Of a DNA stretch of 13,904 nucleotides, positions 1 through 7,040 are shown in pieces. Location of the stretch: contig JAGPVI010000272.1 in the NCBI GenBank assembly GCA_018067115.1, positions 1-13,904 on the forward strand, read 5' to 3'. The stretch's first letter is position 1; the number at the start of each line of letters is the position of its first letter. This stretch comes from Bizionia sp. (GTDB lineage Bacteria > Bacteroidota > Bacteroidia > Flavobacteriales > Flavobacteriaceae). The notes beneath the pieces are model-generated. The model ran no database searches. It saw only the letters and a program-made list of their open reading frames with translations, and was not told the origin of the DNA. The translations under genes were made by a program, and so were the position numbers.

Positions 1-977
1 CGACCTGCACGACCAGTTTCTTGGTAATAGCTTTCTATACTTTTAGGAATATCATGGTGGATAACAAAACGCACATCGGGTTTGTCAATTCCCATACCAA
101 AGGCAATGGTAGCGACAACCACATCAATATCTTCCATTAAGAACATATCTTGATGCTTCACTCGTGTTTTAGCGTCTAATCCTGCATGATATGGCAAGGC
201 TTTTATACCGTTAACTTGTAGTACTTGAGCGAGCTCTTCTACACGTTTCCGACTTAAACAGTAAATAATACCTGTCTTGCCTTCGTTCTGTTTCACAAAG
301 CGGATGATATCTGCATCAACACTCTTCGTTTTAGGGCGTATTTCGTAATATAAATTAGGACGATTAAAAGAAGCTTTAAAGGTTCTAGCGTCCGACATTC
401 CTAAGTTTTTCAAAATATCCTCTTGAACTTTAGGGGTTGCCGTAGCCGTTAAACCAATAATAGGGATATTGTCGCCAATACGTTCTATAATCTGTTTTAA
501 ATTTCTGTATTCCGGTCTAAAATCGTGACCCCATTCACTAATACAATGGGCTTCATCAACTGCCATAAATGAAATTTTTACACTGCGTAAAAATTCTACA
601 TTCTCTTCTTTGGTAAGGGACTCTGGTGCAACATATAAAAGCTTGGTAATACCATTGGTAATATCTTGCTTTACTTGTTTAACTTCAGTTTTATTTAAAG
701 AGGAATTTAATACGTGTGCAACACCATGCTCATCAGAAACACCACGAATGGCATCCACTTGATTTTTCATTAATGCTATTAACGGAGAAACAACAATAGC
801 CGTACCCTCTTGCATTAAAGCTGGAAGTTGATAACATAGAGATTTACCACCACCAGTAGGCATAATAACAAAGGTGCTTTCCTTGGCTAAAATACTCTTG
901 ATAACGGCTTCTTGTAATCCTTTAAATTCACTGAAGCCAAAAAATGTTTTTAGTGCTGAATGTAATTCACTTTTCAC
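1..977 (-). CDS. recQ: RecQ ATP-dependent DNA helicase, N-terminal part (cut by window edge)
   Basis: Superfamily 2 DNA helicase of the RecQ family, which unwinds DNA 3'-5' in recombination and replication-fork repair. Reading the minus strand from 977 gives 325 uninterrupted codons. Seen in order: a Q-motif-like start (FGFSEFKGLQ, about residues 13-22), Walker A MPTGGGKS (39-46), motif II DEAH (141-144) followed by CISEWGHDFRPEY, motif III GLTATAT, and motif VI QETGRAGR at the last residues, so both RecA-like lobes are nearly complete. The zinc-binding, winged-helix and HRDC parts lie outside the window. The start is set at GTG 977 (VKSELHSALK) because an in-frame stop lies eight codons upstream with no ATG between, and family members begin just before this SELH-like stretch. 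It is divergent from kdsD with about 205 bases between. Identity is secure; only the exact start is uncertain. Confidence 0.95.
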   Translation of the reverse strand, partial: MKSELHSALKTFFGFSEFKGLQEAVIKSILAKESTFVIMPTGGGKSLCYQLPALMQEGTAIVVSPLIALMKNQVDAIRGVSDEHGVAHVLNSSLNKTEVKQVKQDITNGITKLLYVAPESLTKEENVEFLRSVKISFMAVDEAHCISEWGHDFRPEYRNLKQIIERIGDNIPIIGLTATATPKVQEDILKNLGMSDARTFKASFNRPNLYYEIRPKTKSVDADIIRFVKQNEGKTGIIYCLSRKRVEELAQVLQVNGIKALPYHAGLDAKTRVKHQDMFLMEDIDVVVATIAFGMGIDKPDVRFVIHHDIPKSIESYYQETGRAG

Positions 978-1090
978 TATTAACTCAATTGGTTTTAATT
1001 ATTATTTACACTTTATAAACTATACAAATTTTCAAAAAATAATCACTAATATTTTACACTCTTTAATAATCTTTCCTTTTAATTTTTCGC

Positions 1091-1098
1091 TAAATTTG
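1091..1098 (+). promoter_or_regulatory. Putative Bacteroidota -7 box upstream of kdsD
   Basis: TAAATTTG is an exact match to the Bacteroidota -7 consensus TAnnTTTG. It lies in the recQ/kdsD intergenic region and would start a transcript near 1105, about 80 bases before the kdsD start. No clean TTTG -33 box lies 19-21 bases upstream; TTTC at 1072-1075 is the nearest and is closer than usual. It would drive the kdsD-tatC-AhpD-like set. Confidence 0.45.
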
Positions 1099-1182
1099 CT
1101 GCGAATAAGAGTTATTACTAATTATACGTATTGCATAATATTTAAAGATAGCAAAATCTTTTAAATGCATCATATATAAAAA

Positions 1183-2157
1183 TTGATTATTTTGAATACT
1201 AAAGACAACATTGTAAAATTAGCAAAAGAAACCATAGCTTTAGAGAGCAAGTCTATTGAAAACTTGGCGCATTTAATTGATACTGATTTTGCTGATGCTG
1301 TTGAACTAATATACAACTCCAAAGGTAGGGTAATTATAACAGGAATTGGCAAAAGTGCCATAATTGCTACAAAAATTGTTGCCACTTTAAACTCTACCGG
1401 AACGCCAGCTGTTTTTATGCATGCTGCCGACGCGATTCACGGTGATTTAGGTTTAATTTTAAAAGATGATGTGGTTATTTGTATATCCAAAAGCGGGAAC
1501 ACTCCAGAAATAAAAGTGCTGGTTCCGCTTATTAAAAATGCAAACAATAAAATGATTGCTATTACCGGTAATAAAGACTCTTTTTTAGGACAGCAAGCCG
1601 ACTTTATTTTAAACGCATACGTAGAAAAAGAAGCCTGCCCTAATAACTTAGCACCAACCACGAGCACCACTGCGCAACTAGTAATGGGCGATGCTCTAGC
1701 AGTTTGCTTATTAGACTTACGTGGTTTCTCAAGTAAAGACTTTGCTAAATATCACCCTGGCGGTGCTTTAGGAAAAAAACTCTATTTAAGAGTGCAAGAT
1801 TTATCGTCTGCAAACCAAAAACCTAAAGTAAATCTTAACACCAACGTTAAACAAGTTATAATAGAGATTTCAGAGAAAATGCTTGGGGTAACTGCAGTCG
1901 TCGAAAACGATAAAATTGTTGGTATTATTACCGATGGTGATTTACGACGAATGCTAACAAAAGTAGACGACTTTACTAAACTAACAGCACAAGATATAAT
2001 GAGTGCCAACCCTAAACGTATCGCAGAAGAAGCGATGGCCGTGGAAGCGATGGAACTTATGGAGAATTCGGGGATTTCACAATTATTAGTGGAACAGGAT
2101 GGCAAGTATGCTGGTGTAGTACACTTACACGATTTAATTAAAGAAGGTATTTTATAA
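1183..2157 (+). CDS. kdsD: D-arabinose-5-phosphate isomerase (KdsD/KpsF family, SIS + two CBS domains)
   Basis: Converts D-ribulose 5-phosphate to D-arabinose 5-phosphate, the first committed step to Kdo for LPS core or capsule; cytosolic. The 324 residues carry an N-terminal SIS sugar-isomerase domain (about 35-180) and a CBS pair (about 205-324). Residues matching the E. coli KdsD active site are visible: Lys57 in GIGKS, Glu109 in SGNTPE, Glu150 in EKEACP, and His191 in the hallmark HPGGALGKKL. Length equals that of the full-length family. The only usable starts after the upstream in-frame stop (1177-1179) are TTG 1183 and TTG 1192; the second (MNTKDNIV) may be the true one, which would shorten the protein by three residues. 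The stop overlaps the tatC start by one base (TAATG). A related GutQ-type role cannot be excluded, but LptB in the same block favours Kdo/LPS supply. Confidence 0.95.
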   Translation: MIILNTKDNIVKLAKETIALESKSIENLAHLIDTDFADAVELIYNSKGRVIITGIGKSAIIATKIVATLNSTGTPAVFMHAADAIHGDLGLILKDDVVICISKSGNTPEIKVLVPLIKNANNKMIAITGNKDSFLGQQADFILNAYVEKEACPNNLAPTTSTTAQLVMGDALAVCLLDLRGFSSKDFAKYHPGGALGKKLYLRVQDLSSANQKPKVNLNTNVKQVIIEISEKMLGVTAVVENDKIVGIITDGDLRRMLTKVDDFTKLTAQDIMSANPKRIAEEAMAVEAMELMENSGISQLLVEQDGKYAGVVHLHDLIKEGIL

Positions 2158-2993
2158 TGGCAAAGAAAAATGTAAACGCAATGTCTTTTTTAGATCACTT
2201 AGAAGATCTTAGATGGCATTTAATTAGAATCTGTTTAGCTATTATTGTCTGCGGTGCTGTTGCTTTCGCATTCAAATCCTTCATCTTTAATGTTATTATT
2301 TTTGGCCCTAGTAAAATGACATTCCCTACCTACCAATGGTTGTGTAGTATGGCCAATTTTGTAGGCATAGAAGACTCTACTTTTTGTGGGGACGAGCTTC
2401 CTTTTATTTTACAAAGTAGAACAATGGCAGGGCAATTTTCTGCCCATATTTGGACTTCTATTTATGCAGGTTTTATTGTATCCTTCCCTTATGTTATTTA
2501 CCAATTATGGCAATTTATTAGCCCTGGAATGAAATCGACAGAACGTAGCCATTCTAGAGGTTTTATCTTCGTGTCGTCGTTGCTGTTTTTCTTAGGTGTT
2601 CTTTTTGGTTACTATATAGTAACACCATTATCTATTAACTTTCTAGGAACCTACCAAGTGAGTGAACAGGTTAAAAACAACTTCGATATTAGTAGTTATA
2701 TTGGCCTACTCCGTGCTTCGGTTATTGCATCTGGCTTAATTTTCGAGCTTCCTATTATTATATATTTCTTAACCAAAGTTGGATTAGTAACGCCAGAATT
2801 TTTAAGAAAATACCGTAAATATGCCTTAGTAATAGTACTTATTTTATCGGCAGTAATCACTCCTCCAGATGTGGCGAGTCAGATTATTGTAGCAATTCCT
2901 ATTCTTATCCTTTACGAAATAAGTATTTACATTTCGAAATTTGTATTACGTAAACAAAACAGTAAAATCACAAAAGATGTCAGACCTAGTTAA
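2157..2993 (+). CDS. tatC: Twin-arginine translocase subunit TatC
   Basis: Polytopic inner-membrane receptor of the Tat pathway, which binds twin-arginine signal peptides and assembles with TatA to export folded proteins. The 278 residues start with the typical cytosolic MSFLDHLEDLRWHLIR, whose acidic/arginine motif is part of the signal-peptide site. Hydrophobic segments follow, with family landmarks: QLWQFISPGM after segment 2, a FELP motif (IFELPIIIYFLTKVGLV) and the late VITPPD motif. Between segments 1 and 2 is a long extra periplasmic stretch (about residues 50-90) containing two cysteines, as is common in Bacteroidota TatC. The ATG at 2157 sits in TAATG shared with the kdsD stop, so translation is probably coupled. 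No tatA/B gene is in the window. Confidence 0.96.
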   Translation: MAKKNVNAMSFLDHLEDLRWHLIRICLAIIVCGAVAFAFKSFIFNVIIFGPSKMTFPTYQWLCSMANFVGIEDSTFCGDELPFILQSRTMAGQFSAHIWTSIYAGFIVSFPYVIYQLWQFISPGMKSTERSHSRGFIFVSSLLFFLGVLFGYYIVTPLSINFLGTYQVSEQVKNNFDISSYIGLLRASVIASGLIFELPIIIYFLTKVGLVTPEFLRKYRKYALVIVLILSAVITPPDVASQIIVAIPILILYEISIYISKFVLRKQNSKITKDVRPS

Positions 2994-3324
2994 CGAATTT
3001 AATGACTACCGTTCTAAAATGAACGATAAGATTCTAGCCGATAATAATAAAGTTATAAAACGTATTTTTAATTTAGACACCAACGCTTTTGCCGCTGGCG
3101 CTCTAGATGTACAAACTAAAGAATTATTAGGCCTTGTAGCCTCTACAGTGTTACGATGCGACGATTGCATTAAATACCATTTAGAAGCGTGCCATAAAGC
3201 TGGAATAACAAAAGAAAAAGTAGTCGAAACTCTTAGTATTGCTACATTAGTAGGCGGTACCATTGTAATACCTCATTTACGTCGCGCTTACGAGTTTTGG
3301 GACGCTTTAGAAGCCCAGAGTTAA
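2977..3324 (+). CDS. AhpD-like carboxymuconolactone decarboxylase family protein (CxxC)
   Basis: Small all-helical protein of the carboxymuconolactone decarboxylase/AhpD family. Read from ATG 2977 it is 115 residues (MSDLVNEFNDYR...), overlapping the end of tatC by 17 bases; a longer reading from 2941 would lie mostly inside tatC and is unlikely. The AhpD-type redox motif is present: Glu49, then Cys61-x2-Cys64-x3-His68 in LRCDDCIKYH, followed by the helical VVETLSIATLVGGTIVIPHLRRA. By analogy with AhpD this predicts thiol-disulfide or peroxide-reducing chemistry, but the substrate is unknown. No signal peptide is visible, so it should be cytosolic. The overlap places it in the kdsD-tatC transcript. 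Family assignment is firm; the role is not. Confidence 0.9.
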   Translation: MSDLVNEFNDYRSKMNDKILADNNKVIKRIFNLDTNAFAAGALDVQTKELLGLVASTVLRCDDCIKYHLEACHKAGITKEKVVETLSIATLVGGTIVIPHLRRAYEFWDALEAQS

Positions 3325-3362
3325 ACTTTGCACAATTAGCCACGGTGCGATTAGTGTTTAAT

Positions 3363-3394
3363 TTTGAATTTACTATTTTTAGCCCTTATATTTG
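3363..3394 (+). promoter_or_regulatory. Bacteroidota promoter for lptB (TTTG-N20-TATATTTG)
   Basis: TTTG at 3363-3366 and TATATTTG at 3387-3394 are separated by 20 bases, an exact match to the Bacteroidota sigma-A promoter form. Transcription should begin about 5-7 bases after the -7 box, at or next to ATG 3401, giving a leaderless or nearly leaderless lptB mRNA. The box includes the TTG at 3392, which rules against that TTG as the start codon. It suggests lptB is expressed apart from, or in addition to, the upstream genes. Confidence 0.7.
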
Positions 3395-3400
3395 ATACTT

Positions 3401-4141
3401 ATGAAGCTTAAAGCCGAAAATTTAATGAAGTCCTACAACGGACGAAAAGTTGTAAAAAGCGTTTCTCTTGAAGTAAATACAGGGGAAATTGTAGGTCTTC
3501 TGGGTCCTAATGGAGCCGGAAAAACAACGTCGTTTTATATGATTGTAGGCTTAATAAAACCAAACGGAGGTAGCATTCACTTAGAAGGTACTAACATTAC
3601 CAACTACCCAATGTATAAACGTGCACAACACGGTATTGGGTATTTGGCGCAAGAGGCTTCCGTATTTAGAAAACTAAGTATTGAAGACAATATATTAAGT
3701 GTATTACAATTAACAAAACTGAGTAAAAAAGAGCAATTGCATAAAATGGAATCGCTTATTGAAGAATTCAGTTTAGGGCATATTCGTAAAAACCGAGGAG
3801 ACCTACTGTCTGGTGGAGAACGCCGAAGAACAGAAATTGCACGAGCACTTGCTACCGACCCGAATTTTATTTTATTAGATGAACCTTTCGCTGGGGTAGA
3901 TCCTGTTGCCGTTGAGGACATTCAGCGCATTATTGCGCAACTGACAAAGAAGAATATTGGAATACTAATTACCGACCACAACGTTCAGGAAACACTTGCT
4001 ATTACAGATCGTACCTATTTAATGTTTGAAGGAAGCATACTAAAAGCTGGTGAGCCTGAAGAATTAGCAAACGACGAAATGGTTCGTAAGGTTTATTTGG
4101 GTCAGAATTTCGAACTGCGTAAAAAGAAAATACGCGAGTAG
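3401..4141 (+). CDS. lptB: LPS export ABC transporter ATP-binding protein LptB
   Basis: ATPase of the LptB2FG complex that extracts lipopolysaccharide from the inner membrane and pushes it along the Lpt bridge to the outer membrane. From ATG 3401 it is 246 residues, the family's usual length. Seen: Walker A GPNGAGKTT (35-43), Q-loop Gln84 in YLAQEASVFRKL, signature LSGGE (136-140) followed by RRRTEIARAL, Walker B ILLDEP (157-162), and the switch His193 in TDHNVQET. LSGGERRR with FAGVDP is typical of LptB rather than of amino-acid (LivF/G) ATPases. ATG is preferred over TTG 3392, which lies in the promoter -7 box. No lptA, lptC, lptF or lptG is adjacent. The gene converges on the DUF808 gene with 23 bases between. 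Confidence 0.95.
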   Translation: MKLKAENLMKSYNGRKVVKSVSLEVNTGEIVGLLGPNGAGKTTSFYMIVGLIKPNGGSIHLEGTNITNYPMYKRAQHGIGYLAQEASVFRKLSIEDNILSVLQLTKLSKKEQLHKMESLIEEFSLGHIRKNRGDLLSGGERRRTEIARALATDPNFILLDEPFAGVDPVAVEDIQRIIAQLTKKNIGILITDHNVQETLAITDRTYLMFEGSILKAGEPEELANDEMVRKVYLGQNFELRKKKIRE

Positions 4142-4164
4142 TAGTAATTCACGACTTCTTCCTG

Positions 4165-5040
4165 TTACTTTTTTACTATACCGATACCCCATTTTACTCC
4201 CATTACAAGAACCAGAACTCCGGCTCCAAACCCTAGTCCTACAATAAAGTCACGAATTATTCCTGGAATAGACTCTAAGAAATGATGCATAAACTCAAGG
4301 TTATGTACAAAAATACCACCGGCAACAAGTAATAACGCGATAGTACCTATTACCGATAAACTTTTAATTACCCACGGCAAGGCAGCTACAAAAAACTGTC
4401 CGATAGCTACTAAAACACCTTTGCCATCTTTGCTAAGCGAAATTAATTTATGTCCGAAATCGTCCATTCGCACAATTAAAGCCACAATACCATATACCCC
4501 AATAGTCGCAATAATAGCGACGATAGAAACCACTAATATTTGAAACAAAAGATCTTGACCAACCACTGTTCCTAAGGCAATAATAACAATCTCTACAGAC
4601 AAGATAAAATCGGTTAAAATAGCCGATTTAATTTTGCTTTTTTCAGCAAGAAGAATCTCTTCATCAGTTAACTCTTCCTTTAAATTTATGGGAGTATCGT
4701 GAGCGTGCGGCACAAGATATTCATAAACTTTCTCAGCACCCTCATAAGCAAGATACAAGCCTCCCAGAACCAAAATAACAGTGACTGCCCAAGGTAAAAA
4801 AGCACTGAGTAAAAAAGCAACAGGTAAAATAATAAGCTTATTAAAAAAAGAACCTTTGGTTATTGCCCAAAGCACAGGCAACTCTCTAGACGACACAAAT
4901 CCAGACGCTTTTTCTGCATTAACGGCCAAATCATCTCCTAAAATACCTGCGGTTTTTTTAGTGGTTATTTTGCTCATTGCAGCAACATCATCCATTAATA
5001 AAGCAATATCATCTAGTAAAGCGAAAAATCCTGAAGCCAT
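4165..5040 (-). CDS. DUF808 (YedI-like) inner-membrane protein
   Basis: Member of the DUF808 family, to which E. coli YedI belongs; no function is established. The 291 residues begin with the family signature MASGFFALLDDIALLMDDVAAMSKIT and TTKKTAGILGDDLAVNAEKASGF, amphipathic and acidic. Several hydrophobic segments follow (roughly 70-100, 140-160, 163-190, 205-245, 262-288), with GGLYLAYEGAEKVYEYL and a GHKL patch (MDDFGHKL) between them. The start is the only ATG near the conserved N-terminus. It follows pssA on the same strand after 49 bases with no clear promoter between, so co-transcription with pssA is likely. The conserved charged residues next to membrane spans would suit a transporter or a membrane-lipid protein, but that is only inference. 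Confidence 0.9.
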   Translation of the reverse strand: MASGFFALLDDIALLMDDVAAMSKITTKKTAGILGDDLAVNAEKASGFVSSRELPVLWAITKGSFFNKLIILPVAFLLSAFLPWAVTVILVLGGLYLAYEGAEKVYEYLVPHAHDTPINLKEELTDEEILLAEKSKIKSAILTDFILSVEIVIIALGTVVGQDLLFQILVVSIVAIIATIGVYGIVALIVRMDDFGHKLISLSKDGKGVLVAIGQFFVAALPWVIKSLSVIGTIALLLVAGGIFVHNLEFMHHFLESIPGIIRDFIVGLGFGAGVLVLVMGVKWGIGIVKK

Positions 5041-5089
5041 AAATTTAAATCTGTTTTATTGTGTTAGTTTTAGTGAATTCTCAAAACCC

Positions 5090-5836
5090 CTATTTAGAAA
5101 ATAACGACATTAAAATATAAAGTAAAATAATTAATGGTATCGCCGCAAATTGAAGCACCACCAAAAGAACAATACATAACAGAATAAAAATATAACGAAT
5201 GGCATTATTTTTAAAACTCCAGTCTTTAAACTTCAGAGCAAATAATTTAACAGGAGCATTTAAAATATAGCAGCTAACAATAGTTAAAGGAATTAAAAAC
5301 CACACGTTCAAAATGATACTATTAATTAAATCGTTATTCTGAAATTCCATAATTAAAGGCAACGACATAATTAATAACGCGTTTGCAGGCGTTGGCAGGC
5401 CTTTAAAATAACTTTGCTGCTCTTCGTCTACATTAAACTTCGCTAAGCGATACCCCGAGCCTAAAGTAATTAGTAAACCTATTAAAGCAATAGGTGCTAA
5501 TTTAAAATCACCCAAATGCAACAGTGAGTTCCACTCTGTCGAGCTCGTAATAAAAGCCGAAGAATCTACACTTAAACTAATCAATTTAAACATAACAATA
5601 CCGGGTACTAATCCGCTAGTCACCATATCAGCTAAAGAATCTAATTGCAGTCCAATGTCACTTTGTGCATTTAGTTTTCTAGCGAGCAATCCGTCGAAGA
5701 AATCGAAGAATATTCCTAAAAACACAAATACTGCAGCAGCAACAAATAAATTGTTAACCGCAAATAAAACGGCGATACTTCCGCAGAAAAGATTAAGAAG
5801 CGTGACAAAATTCGGAATAAAAGACTTTAAAGCCAT
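5090..5836 (-). CDS. pssA: CDP-diacylglycerol-serine O-phosphatidyltransferase
   Basis: Transfers a phosphatidyl group from CDP-diacylglycerol to L-serine, giving phosphatidylserine, the precursor of phosphatidylethanolamine; integral inner-membrane enzyme. The CDP-alcohol phosphotransferase motif DGx2ARx8Gx3Dx3D is complete at residues 48-70 (Asp48, Gly49, Ala52, Arg53, Gly62, Asp66, Asp70). The opening MALKSFIPNFVTLLNLFCGSIA, the later KGLPTPANAL and the 248-residue length are typical of the bacterial type II PssA of Bacteroidota, rather than PgsA. About seven membrane segments are apparent. The ATG at 5836 leaves 122 bases to the divergent PorV-like gene. Phosphatidylserine decarboxylase is not in the window. 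Confidence 0.93.
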   Translation of the reverse strand: MALKSFIPNFVTLLNLFCGSIAVLFAVNNLFVAAAVFVFLGIFFDFFDGLLARKLNAQSDIGLQLDSLADMVTSGLVPGIVMFKLISLSVDSSAFITSSTEWNSLLHLGDFKLAPIALIGLLITLGSGYRLAKFNVDEEQQSYFKGLPTPANALLIMSLPLIMEFQNNDLINSIILNVWFLIPLTIVSCYILNAPVKLFALKFKDWSFKNNAIRYIFILLCIVLLVVLQFAAIPLIILLYILMSLFSK

Positions 5837-5871
5837 ACAGATGTTTTTTTTGTAAAAATAATAAAGTAATC

Positions 5872-5885
5872 CCTTAAAAAAAGGG
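5872..5885. repeat. Small dyad between divergent pssA and PorV-like gene
   Basis: CCCTT-AAAA-AAGGG forms a 5-base inverted repeat with a 4-base centre. It lies 36 bases before the pssA start and 74 bases before the PorV-like start, near the -7 region inferred for the latter. It could be a minor operator-like site or chance; nothing else supports a function. Confidence 0.25.
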
Positions 5886-5913
5886 TTTATGCAATATACT
5901 AAGTGATTTCAAG

Positions 5914-5944
5914 TTTAATATATAGAAAAATTATAGCATCTTTG
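5914..5944 (+). promoter_or_regulatory. Probable promoter of the PorV-like/DUF4105 pair
   Basis: CATCTTTG at 5937-5944 matches the Bacteroidota -7 box at every fixed base but the first, and TTTA at 5914-5917 lies 19 bases upstream as a -33-like element. Transcription would start near 5951, about 8 bases before the TTG start of the PorV-like gene. Confidence 0.45.
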
Positions 5945-5958
5945 TAAAAAAATCGCAA

Positions 5959-7023
5959 TTGAAATCAATTTTTACACTTGTTTTTATAACAGTGACACTT
6001 GCAACCTCTGCACAAACCAAGTATTCTAACGAGTTTATGAATATTGGTGTCGATGCAGCTGCTCTTGGTATGAGTAATGCTGTAACCGCCAATACCAAAG
6101 ATGTAAATGCTGGTTATTGGAACCCTGCCGGATTGGTGAATTTGGAGGATAGACAACTTGCTTTAATGCACTCTAGCTATTTTGCCAATATTGCCAATTA
6201 CGATTATGTTGCCTTTGCAATGCCATTAGACGATAGAAGTGCTTTTGGAATCTCATTAATTCGTTTTGCCGTTGATGATATTTTAGATACCACCCAGCTT
6301 ATAGACGACCAAGGAAATGTGAATTACGATCGTATTAGTTTATTTTCGACGGCCGATTATGGTTTAACCTTTTCGTATGCCAGAAAACTACCCGTTCAAG
6401 GTTTACAATATGGTGTGAACGCGAAAGTAATTCGGAGAATAATTGGAGATTTCGCGAATTCTTGGGGCTTTGGTTTTGATGCAGCTATACAGTTTAAAAC
6501 AGGAGATAATTGGGAGTTTGGTGTAATGGCGAGAGATATTACTACTACTTTTAACTCGTGGAGTTACGATGAAGACGCTTTTGAACGTATTAAAAATGCT
6601 ATTGAAGGCCAGAATCAAGAACTCCCTGAAACTACAGAAATTACCATTCCTAAACTACAAATTGGAGTTGCAAAAAGCTATACGTTTCATTACGATTATA
6701 CGCTACGTGCCGAAATAGATTTAAACGTACGTTTTGCTCAAACCAACGATATTATCTCCACCTCTTTTGCGAGTGTAAATCCTGCTTTGGGTTTCGAGTT
6801 TGGCTATATAGATATGATTTATCTTCGTGGCGGATTGGGTAACTTTCAAAATGAATTACAAATAGACAACAGTGAGAGTTTAAGCTTTCAGCCTAGTTTT
6901 GGTGTCGGTTTTAAATACAATGGCATTCACGTCGATTATGCTTTTACAGATATCGGCGACCAAAGTGTAGCTTTGTACTCTAACGTCTTTTCCCTTAAAT
7001 TAGATTTCAGTATTTTTAGATAG
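5959..7023 (+). CDS. PorV/PorQ family outer-membrane beta-barrel protein (type IX secretion related)
   Basis: Predicted 354-residue outer-membrane barrel of the PorV/PorQ (UPF0164-like) family. PorV works with the type IX secretion system, carrying cargo from the SprA/Sov channel; this protein is a paralogue rather than PorV itself, since it lacks the classical PorV opening. Seen: a signal peptide ending in a TSA|QT-type site (about 19 residues), then the family landmark GVDAAALGMSNAVTANTKDVNAGYWNPAGL (about 28-58), alternating strands throughout, and a final strand ending LKLDFSIFR with aromatic C-terminal residue spacing as in barrels. The start is TTG 5959, placed directly before the lysine of the signal peptide (MKSIF). 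It precedes the DUF4105 gene by 17 bases. The PorV2 label used for such proteins is likely, but a general barrel role cannot be excluded. Confidence 0.85.
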   Translation: MKSIFTLVFITVTLATSAQTKYSNEFMNIGVDAAALGMSNAVTANTKDVNAGYWNPAGLVNLEDRQLALMHSSYFANIANYDYVAFAMPLDDRSAFGISLIRFAVDDILDTTQLIDDQGNVNYDRISLFSTADYGLTFSYARKLPVQGLQYGVNAKVIRRIIGDFANSWGFGFDAAIQFKTGDNWEFGVMARDITTTFNSWSYDEDAFERIKNAIEGQNQELPETTEITIPKLQIGVAKSYTFHYDYTLRAEIDLNVRFAQTNDIISTSFASVNPALGFEFGYIDMIYLRGGLGNFQNELQIDNSESLSFQPSFGVGFKYNGIHVDYAFTDIGDQSVALYSNVFSLKLDFSIFR

Positions 7024-7040
7024 ATCTCCGTTTGCAACCT

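Noticed and set aside
1025..1032. Possible recQ promoter on the minus strand (AAAATTTG)
   Set aside because: Misses the first base of TAnnTTTG and has no -33 box at the proper distance, so not called as a feature.
874..1164. 96-codon open frame antisense to the recQ start and the intergenic region
   Set aside because: Overlaps the conserved recQ N-terminus and the promoter region; the translation is low-complexity and unlike a real protein.
3325..3345. GCAC/GTGC dyad after the AhpD-like gene, considered as a terminator
   Set aside because: Only four pairs with an 11-base loop and no T tract; too weak to support termination.
4142..4164. Terminator between convergent lptB and DUF808 genes
   Set aside because: The 23-base gap has no GC-rich inverted repeat; only a short GTAA/TTAC match was seen.
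5854..5861. Possible pssA -7 box on the minus strand (TATTTTTA)
   Set aside because: Lacks the final G and a TTTG 19-21 bases upstream; similar matches are expected by chance in AT-rich DNA.
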